Made by a program: the position numbers and the translations under genes. A stretch of DNA of 64,000 bases from JANQRA01 sp035762545. Lineage in GTDB: Bacteria; Actinomycetota; Acidimicrobiia; Spongiisociales; ZC4RG35. Below are positions 59,220-64,000 of the stretch, piece by piece. Position 1 is the first letter of the stretch; each line of letters begins with the position of its first letter. The notes below the pieces were generated by a model. It had not been told where the DNA came from and did not search any database. It was given only the letters and a program-made list of their open reading frames with translations. The stretch covers positions 1 to 64,000 of the forward strand of contig DASTOM010000038.1 in the NCBI GenBank assembly GCA_035762545.1. The letters are read 5' to 3'.

Positions 59220-60176
59220 TCAGCCGGCGAGGATCACGATAAGAAGACGACCCGTCGGTCCGTCGACCACAGCGACACCGGCTCGGTCGTAATCGGCAGT
59301 GGCCAGCATCTCCTGACCACCGGCCGACTCCTCGATACCGGATAGGGCGCCGGCCGCGGTGGCTGCCAACGCGACACCGTTGTCACACCGGACGACCTGA
59401 TAGCCACGAGTGTCCAGGTTGGATACACAGTCACCCATCCGGCGCAGCAGCCCAGCCCGATACAGGCCCGCAGCATGGTCCTCGGCCAGGGCGGTGATCG
59501 CCGCGATCTCGGTGACAGCTCCGAGGCCGAGGCCCACCCGATGCTCGTTCACCTCGTCGAGCATGCGGGCGGCTTCGTCCCTCACCTGTCTGATCTCGTC
59601 TGCCGCTGCCGGCGGGAACTGCAGGGTCTCCGATCCCTGGGGAATGGCCCGGCTCTCGCCAAAGATCTCCCGGATCGCCGACATGGCGGACATCACGTTG
59701 TCCCCGGCGAGTTTCTCGAAGAACTGACGTGGAAGGGCAGCGGGACCTGCGATCGCCTGGACGACTCGTGACTCGTTGAGATGGTCACGCCAGCTGTCAG
59801 GGATCGGGGCCAGGGTCAGCAGACTCACGACGAGCAGGACGACAACTGCCCCCCAACCGATGGCTACTGCCGCTCCACCGACCCGATTAACCATGGAAAG
59901 ACCGGGGAGGTTCATCGCCTTCGACAGGTAGTACGAAGCGATGCTCAGCAACACACCGAAGAGGACGAAGAGAAGGATCCCGGCACCGATGCGGGCCACT
60001 TCGGGGCCGACGCCGAAGCTGGAAGCCAGAAAGTCACCGACCGGTGCAGAGAGACGGAAGGCGACCCACGCGCCAACGATCAACCCGATCAGGTCGAGAC
60101 TCTCCCGCACGAACCCGCGTGTCCAACCACGCACGAGCATGGCGGCGAGTGCCACTCCGAGTATGAAGTCGATCAA
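59220..60176 (-). CDS. CvpA-like membrane protein fused to a CAP (SCP-like) domain
   Basis: 318 residues from a TTG at 60176, chosen because GGAGG stands 9 nt upstream; a TTG at 60200 lacks one. The first 130 residues are CvpA-like: IDFILGVALAAMLVRGWTRG, ESLDLIGLIVGAWVAF and about four membrane helices. The last about 130 residues resemble a CAP/SCP domain: LDEVNEHRVGLGLGAVTEIA, then EDHAAGLYRAGLLRR. CvpA in E. coli is linked to colicin V production and envelope stability. The join with a CAP domain is unusual; the CAP part should lie outside. Confidence 0.75.
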   Translation of the reverse strand: MIDFILGVALAAMLVRGWTRGFVRESLDLIGLIVGAWVAFRLSAPVGDFLASSFGVGPEVARIGAGILLFVLFGVLLSIASYYLSKAMNLPGLSMVNRVGGAAVAIGWGAVVVLLVVSLLTLAPIPDSWRDHLNESRVVQAIAGPAALPRQFFEKLAGDNVMSAMSAIREIFGESRAIPQGSETLQFPPAAADEIRQVRDEAARMLDEVNEHRVGLGLGAVTEIAAITALAEDHAAGLYRAGLLRRMGDCVSNLDTRGYQVVRCDNGVALAATAAGALSGIEESAGGQEMLATADYDRAGVAVVDGPTGRLLIVILAG

Positions 60177-60198
60177 TCCCTTGTCCCTCCGGGCATAC

Positions 60199-60226
60199 AA
60201 AAGGGGTGACGCACTGCGTCACCCCT
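60199..60226 (-). terminator. Rho-independent terminator of alaX
   Basis: AGGGGTGACGC-ACT-GCGTCACCCCT (60202-60226) is an 11-bp perfect stem. On the minus strand it is followed by TTTTGT and immediately by the ribosome site of the CvpA-CAP gene. Confidence 0.8.
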
Positions 60227-60253
60227 GACTCCCGGACCTCAAGGTAGCGAAGA

Positions 60254-60364
60254 TGAGCGGATTTCACCCATATATGGGCGAGTGTCGAATGAAATTCGAC
60301 ACTCAGGGAGTTTCGCTCCGAAACTCCAACCTGTCCACAGGACAGGCAGGAACCCCGGGGTTCG
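60254..60364 (-). repeat. Dispersed repeat, copy D, interrupted by three perfect hairpins
   Basis: The ends match copies A-C (CGAACCCCGGGGTT at 60364-60351 and GAAATCCGCTCA at 60265-60254, with CCCATATATGGG). In between lie three perfect stem-loops: GTGTCGAAT-GAA-ATTCGACAC (60282-60302), GGAGTTTCG-CTC-CGAAACTCC (60307-60327) and CCTGTCC-ACA-GGACAGG (60330-60346). It starts 10 nt after the alaX stop. Confidence 0.85.
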
Positions 60365-60374
60365 TGGTTTGCAG

Positions 60375-61106
60375 TCAATCCACCACGCGGATGCGCATCC
60401 GTTTGTTGGCCTTGCCCTTGGACTCGGTCTTGAGGACTTCGATGCGGCCCACTTCGAGTGTGGACCTCACGTGGGTCCCCCCGTCAGCCTGACGATCGAG
60501 CCCCTTGATGTCGACGACACGGATCTCGGTGACGAACTCGGGGATCAGGTTGACCTTCGTCCGGATCAAGTCGGGGTCCTGGAGGGCTATCTCCCTCGCC
60601 AGGGTGATGATCTCGGTCGGGTAGCCCTTGATCAGTTCTGCGTTGAGGATCCTCTCGATCTCCTGGCCGAACTCCTGGGAGATGCCGTCGAGCTCGAAGT
60701 CCATCCGGGCCTCGCCCGGCGTCATGTTGCCTCCCGTGACCTTGGCGCCGTAATCCCGGAAGACCACACCGGAAAGGGCGTGCAACGCCGTGTGAGTGCG
60801 CATGGTGGTGTACCGCCGCTCCCAGTCGATAGTCCCTTCCACCGCCGTCCCCGGGTCTGGCATGTGGGAACCGTCGGCCACGACGTGGAAGGGCTTGCCC
60901 TCGCGCCGGATCGTGTCGACGACCTCCACCGAGCCGCCATCCCATTTGATGGTTCCGACGTCGCCGGGTTGCCCTCCTCCCTGCGCATAGAAGACCGTTC
61001 GATCGAGGAACAGGCCCCCCTCCCCGACCTCCAGGACGTTGCCCTCGGCGGTGGGCAGATAGGAGTCGACTGGTGCCAGTTCCTCGGTTGGTCCGCCTGA
61101 AGCCAT
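60375..61106 (-). CDS. AlaX-type alanyl-tRNA editing protein
   Basis: 243 residues. It has the AlaRS editing-domain layout: LFLDRTVFYAQGGGQPGDVG near the N-terminus, then RTHTALHALSGVVFRDYG (zinc His pair, HTxxH) and QADGGTHVRSTLEVG at the C-terminal zinc site, where the usual Cys of CGGTHV is Asp. Such proteins hydrolyse Ser- or Gly-tRNA(Ala). The Cys loss leaves a three-ligand site, as in several actinobacterial members. A terminator lies 150 bp downstream, after repeat D. Confidence 0.9.
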   Translation of the reverse strand: MASGGPTEELAPVDSYLPTAEGNVLEVGEGGLFLDRTVFYAQGGGQPGDVGTIKWDGGSVEVVDTIRREGKPFHVVADGSHMPDPGTAVEGTIDWERRYTTMRTHTALHALSGVVFRDYGAKVTGGNMTPGEARMDFELDGISQEFGQEIERILNAELIKGYPTEIITLAREIALQDPDLIRTKVNLIPEFVTEIRVVDIKGLDRQADGGTHVRSTLEVGRIEVLKTESKGKANKRMRIRVVD

Positions 61107-61117
61107 GGGGGGCGACT

Positions 61118-62221
61118 CTATTCCAGTGTCGACGGGATCATCGCAAGTGATTGGAACATGAAATCGTCGAGTATCTGATACTGATTCACGGTCTCCAGGT
61201 CCTCGACCACGACGCCCGAAGGCATGGCCACGACCAGGAAGCGAGAGTCCGAGGACCAGGTCACGAAGTTGGGGCCGCCGACGATCAACTCGACCCTCTC
61301 TCCATTCCCCTGCAGCGGGAAGACGAAGACCCCTCGACTGCCGGCGATCGCCACCGACTCGCCATTGGGGGCGAACGATGCGAAGTCGATGGTGCCCATT
61401 CGGTCGGGGGGAATGTCGAGCCGCTGAACCCCACCCCCGGCCGACACCAACTCGAGCTCGTCGCTCGCGACCAGGATCCAGCCATCCCGGCTCGACCCGA
61501 GGGCCCTTCCCGGCCTGGTCGCCTTGATCTCCGCGTCCGGGGTGAGCAGTAGCACCTCATCCCCGGCCTGCATGGCGTACCCCCAATCACCCCATGCCGC
61601 CACCTCCCATCCCGGAGACCCGAAGCTGGCGATCTCGACCGGCGAGAAGTTGGAGACGACTCGCCACAACGATCCACCGTCCCCGGTGTTCGTCGTGTAG
61701 CTGAGCATCCCGGGCTCGTTGTCGTGCCAGGCGAAACTGGTGACGACACCCGGAGCAGGCTGCAGGCCGGTGTGTCGCCCGATCAACAGTCTCGGCTCAC
61801 CCGTGTCCGGATCCGGCCCAACCACAGCGAGGAAGTAGCCACTGACGTCGAATGCCGTCTCCCCGGCTCCGGCGACAAGCCCGGCATTGAGAGTCCCCGA
61901 AACCGCGCCACGGCTGTTGGGCCAAAGGACGCGGAGCAACTCGTCGTCGTTGGTCCAGCTCAACCCGACCAGGGCGTCGTCCAGGCCCGACACCACCGCG
62001 CTGAGGCTCACATCGTCGGCTTCGGGGCCACGGGGCCGTTCGATCAGCACCGATTCGTCGGCGACCGTCGCCGGATCCGAACCGGTTGAGAGCCCGATCA
62101 CGGCCACGATTCCCACCACCAGCAATCCGATCGAGATCCACACGGTCCGAGTCGATCCCGGCGAGGACGGAGGGCTCGCAACCTCGACTCCGTCTACGAC
62201 AACGTGCGGGTCATCGACCAT
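61118..62221 (-). CDS. Membrane-anchored beta-propeller-like protein of unknown function
   Basis: 367 residues. A cytosolic tail, a single membrane helix (TVWISIGLLVVGIVAVIGLS, about residues 25-44) and an outer domain of about 300 residues made of repeated four-strand motifs with Trp and Gly turns (SLWRVVSNF, GWEVAAWGDWGYAMQAGDE, GTIDFASFAPNGESVAIAG and FVTWSSDSRFLVVAM). The pattern suggests a WD40/TolB-like propeller. No enzyme motif. It is 11 nt from alaX on the same strand, so it may lead that transcript. Confidence 0.65.
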   Translation of the reverse strand: MVDDPHVVVDGVEVASPPSSPGSTRTVWISIGLLVVGIVAVIGLSTGSDPATVADESVLIERPRGPEADDVSLSAVVSGLDDALVGLSWTNDDELLRVLWPNSRGAVSGTLNAGLVAGAGETAFDVSGYFLAVVGPDPDTGEPRLLIGRHTGLQPAPGVVTSFAWHDNEPGMLSYTTNTGDGGSLWRVVSNFSPVEIASFGSPGWEVAAWGDWGYAMQAGDEVLLLTPDAEIKATRPGRALGSSRDGWILVASDELELVSAGGGVQRLDIPPDRMGTIDFASFAPNGESVAIAGSRGVFVFPLQGNGERVELIVGGPNFVTWSSDSRFLVVAMPSGVVVEDLETVNQYQILDDFMFQSLAMIPSTLE

Positions 62222-62263
62222 CCCGTAACGGTACGCATGTATTGGGATTGAGTCACTCTGTAT

Positions 62264-62291
62264 GACTTGTTTTCGATTCCGGGTCTAAAGT
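62264..62291 (+). promoter_or_regulatory. Possible sigma-70 promoter of the second livK
   Basis: GACTTG (62264-62269), 16 nt, then TAAAGT (62286-62291) lies 55 bp before the start of the second livK. The -10 fits TANNNT; the -35 is weak. Confidence 0.35.
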
Positions 62292-62346
62292 CTGGCGCAC
62301 GGCAGGCCTATTTGCGCCCTGTCCACTCAATTGGAGGAAGGAATAG

Positions 62347-63624
62347 ATGAAAAACAAGAGGAGCATGCGACTCATCGCTGCCCTCGGAGCACTCGCTCTC
62401 GTCGTAGCCGCCTGTGGTGGCGACGACGGTGGCAGCGACTTCGAGGCCGGTGAGCTCGGCGCGGTGACGGTGGAGGCCGGTGAGGCGATTCAGATTCGCT
62501 CTCTGCAGGTCATAACCGGCCCCGATGCAACCCTTGGAATCCCCGAAGAGCGTGCTGTAAGGCTCGCCGTGGAGGACTATGGCGAGATCCATGGCCACGC
62601 GGTTGAGGTCGGAACCGGTCTCGATGACCTTTGTTCGGCCGATGGTGGCCAGGCAGCAGCGCAGACGATCGTCGCAGACGATCAGGTGGTCGGTGTCATC
62701 GGGACGTCCTGTTCCGGTGCTGCTACCGCTGCGATGCCTCTGATCAGCGATGACGGAATGGTGATGATCTCCGGATCCAACACCTCTCCCGCTCTCACGT
62801 CTGATCTCGCCGGCACCGCTGGCTCGGACTACCACGTGGGTTACTACCGGACCGCTCACAACGACCTGATTCAGGGAGCGGCCGCGGCCAACTTCATGTA
62901 CACCGAACTCGGGCTCGAGAACGTCGCTCTCATTCACGACGGTGACCCCTACACCCAGGGTCTCACCACAGCGTTCGAGAATGCGTTCGTCGAACTCGGC
63001 GGCACCATCACCGTGCACACTTCGATCCCGAAGGGCACGACTGATGCGGCCCCGGTGCTCACTGAAGTAGCCGGCACGACCCCCGAAGGCGTGTTCATGC
63101 CGATCTTCATCGCTGAAGCAACGGCTATCGCACAGCAGAAGGGAAGCGTGGCTGGTCTCGAGGACGTGGTCTTCATGGGTGCGGACGGAATTCTCTCCCC
63201 TGCATTCATCGAGGAAGTCCCCGAGTCAGTCGACTTCTACTTCTCAGGCCCCGACGTCCGCTTTGGTGACAACACCAACGAGGCGACCGGTGTCAACGCG
63301 GAGCAGTTCCTCGAGGCTTACAACGCCGAGTGGAACGAGGCTCCGACCGCTCCGTTCTGGGCACACGCCTACGACGCCACGACTCTGTTGCTCCAGGCAA
63401 TCGAGAATGTGGCCGTCGTCGACGGTGATGTGATCCACATCGACCGTCAGGCCCTCCGTGACGAGCTGAACGCGGTGTCCGGATTCGCCGGCATCATCGG
63501 CAGCCTGACCTGTGATGAGTTCGGTGATTGTGGCGCTGCCGCCATCACTGTCATCCAGAACACGGACAACAACTACGCCAACGCCACCGAGAACGTCGTT
63601 TACTCGTACGTTCCTGAAGGCTGA
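62347..63624 (+). CDS. Liv-type substrate-binding lipoprotein (second system)
   Basis: 425 residues after GGAGGAAGGA. The signal peptide ends in lipobox VVAAC|G, followed by a Gly/Asp-rich linker and a type I periplasmic-binding fold: IQIRSLQVITGPDATLGIPE, VVGVIGTSCSGAATAAMPLI and NVALIHDGDPYTQGLTTAFE. It binds an amino acid or similar ligand outside the membrane. It differs from the livK-like gene at 12714 and is followed, after a terminator-like hairpin, by a LivH permease gene, so it belongs to a second importer. Confidence 0.92.
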   Translation: MKNKRSMRLIAALGALALVVAACGGDDGGSDFEAGELGAVTVEAGEAIQIRSLQVITGPDATLGIPEERAVRLAVEDYGEIHGHAVEVGTGLDDLCSADGGQAAAQTIVADDQVVGVIGTSCSGAATAAMPLISDDGMVMISGSNTSPALTSDLAGTAGSDYHVGYYRTAHNDLIQGAAAANFMYTELGLENVALIHDGDPYTQGLTTAFENAFVELGGTITVHTSIPKGTTDAAPVLTEVAGTTPEGVFMPIFIAEATAIAQQKGSVAGLEDVVFMGADGILSPAFIEEVPESVDFYFSGPDVRFGDNTNEATGVNAEQFLEAYNAEWNEAPTAPFWAHAYDATTLLLQAIENVAVVDGDVIHIDRQALRDELNAVSGFAGIIGSLTCDEFGDCGAAAITVIQNTDNNYANATENVVYSYVPEG

Positions 63625-63660
63625 GCAAACCAGCAGAGAGTCAAAACTCTGAAAATCGAG

Positions 63661-63690
63661 AGCCCCGGCCACACAGGCCGGGGCTTTCTC
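63661..63690 (+). terminator. Terminator or attenuator after the second livK
   Basis: AGCCCCGGCC-ACACA-GGCCGGGGCT (63661-63685) is a perfect 10-bp stem followed by TTCTC. It lies between the binding-protein and permease genes and probably lowers permease expression. Confidence 0.7.
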
Positions 63691-63706
63691 GTATGCTGCC
63701 CGCCCA

Positions 63707-64000
63707 GTGGCAGGCATTTCGACTTCAAGACCGGCGCCCGCGCGCCGATTTCGCTTCAACTGGGTCGACAGCTTCCTGTGGTTCATACGGGTAGCGGCGA
63801 TCATCGCGATCGTCGTTGGTCTGACCGGGACCATCCAGGCTTTCATGGCCGGGGAAGGCCCGAGTGTCCAACAATGGCGCGACCTGTTCGTGTCCTCGAT
63901 CAGCACGGGTGCGATGTATGGCCTTGTCGCCCTGGGCTACTCGATGGTCTACGGCGTCCTCGGGTTCATCAACTTCGCCCACGGCGAGGTGTTCATGAGC
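63707..64000 (+). CDS. Liv-type permease LivH, N-terminal part (cut by window edge)
   Basis: A frame opening with GTG at 63707 runs to the window end (98 residues seen). After a basic start and one membrane helix (FIRVAAIIAIVVGLTGTI) it has ISTGAMYGLVALGYSMVYGV and FINFAHGEVFMS, the LivH signature. The extra N-terminal helix makes it longer than usual LivH. It forms the membrane channel for the second Liv-type system with the binding protein just upstream; the remaining genes lie beyond the window. Confidence 0.9.
   Translation, partial: MAGISTSRPAPARRFRFNWVDSFLWFIRVAAIIAIVVGLTGTIQAFMAGEGPSVQQWRDLFVSSISTGAMYGLVALGYSMVYGVLGFINFAHGEVFMS

Noticed and set aside
63244..63906. 220-codon minus-strand frame over the second livK end
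   Set aside because: Runs across the terminator hairpin and the livH start and has no domain features.

Overview
The window is a high-GC bacterial chromosome segment. I read it as coming from an actinobacterium, possibly of the Acidimicrobiia type; that placement is inference. The pointers are a UPF0182 membrane protein, a DivIVA-like coiled coil, an MtrA/MtrB/LpqB-like operon, an F420-dependent LLM oxidoreductase, a WS/DGAT acyltransferase, a COG5282 (DUF2342) protein, DUF2277 and DUF4235 proteins, GTG/TTG starts, start-stop overlaps and probable leaderless genes. No database search was possible. Functions rest on motifs, domain order, gene context and my knowledge of the families.

Layout. 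1-460: tail of a tyrosine integrase next to initiator tRNA-Met, probably the edge of an integrated element lying to the left. 515-1489: frameshifted beta-lactamase-like pseudogene. 1.5-10.8 kb: MFS exporter, beta-carbonic-anhydrase-like and YbaK proteins, VOC protein, a divergent IF-1, UPF0182, DivIVA-like protein and a PDZ-Lon protease. 10.9-18.3 kb: minus-strand operon of an acyl-CoA ligase with a complete Liv-type ABC transporter. 18.5-24.4 kb: MoaE, HtrA coupled to a COG5282 protein lacking its HExxH motif, and a MucB/anti-sigma/ECF-sigma/TatA block that recalls mycobacterial sigE-rseA-htrA-tatB. 24.4-35.8 kb: CLC channel with CBS and RCK_C domains, ornithine cyclodeaminase plus FAD oxidase, an NYN-LOTUS protein, a membrane hydrolase, and a sulfatase with its formylglycine-generating enzyme. 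35.9-41.4 kb: the MtrAB-LpqB-like operon divergent from an unusual three-gene operon (STAS, NuoB-like Fe-S protein, CPA2 cation antiporter).

41.5-42.9 kb holds tRNA-Arg(CCU) and a 50-bp perfect duplication of its 3' part. The two copies bracket a 1.28-kb islet whose only gene is a cysteine-synthase-like enzyme. 43.5-53.3 kb looks like a general-stress region: ferritin-like protein, SpoIIE phosphatase, a degenerate kinase-like protein, a SigB/SigF-type sigma factor and a fused HATPase-STAS regulator, then a PolX relative without polymerase residues, topoisomerase IB and CsbD. Promoters of the form GTTT-N16-GGGTAY precede csbD and the ferritin-like gene, with weaker versions before the phosphatase and topoisomerase genes. 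53.3-64 kb: Kup, tandem GNAT, pyrophosphatase, WS/DGAT, EamA transporter, a CvpA-CAP fusion, AlaX, and the start of a second Liv-type transporter.

Two non-coding structures stand out. A 44-bp dispersed repeat occurs four times, three of them in the same orientation 9-11 nt after a stop codon; one copy is split by three consecutive perfect hairpins. A tandem pair of hairpins at 27.6-27.75 kb shows compensatory base changes between its two copies.
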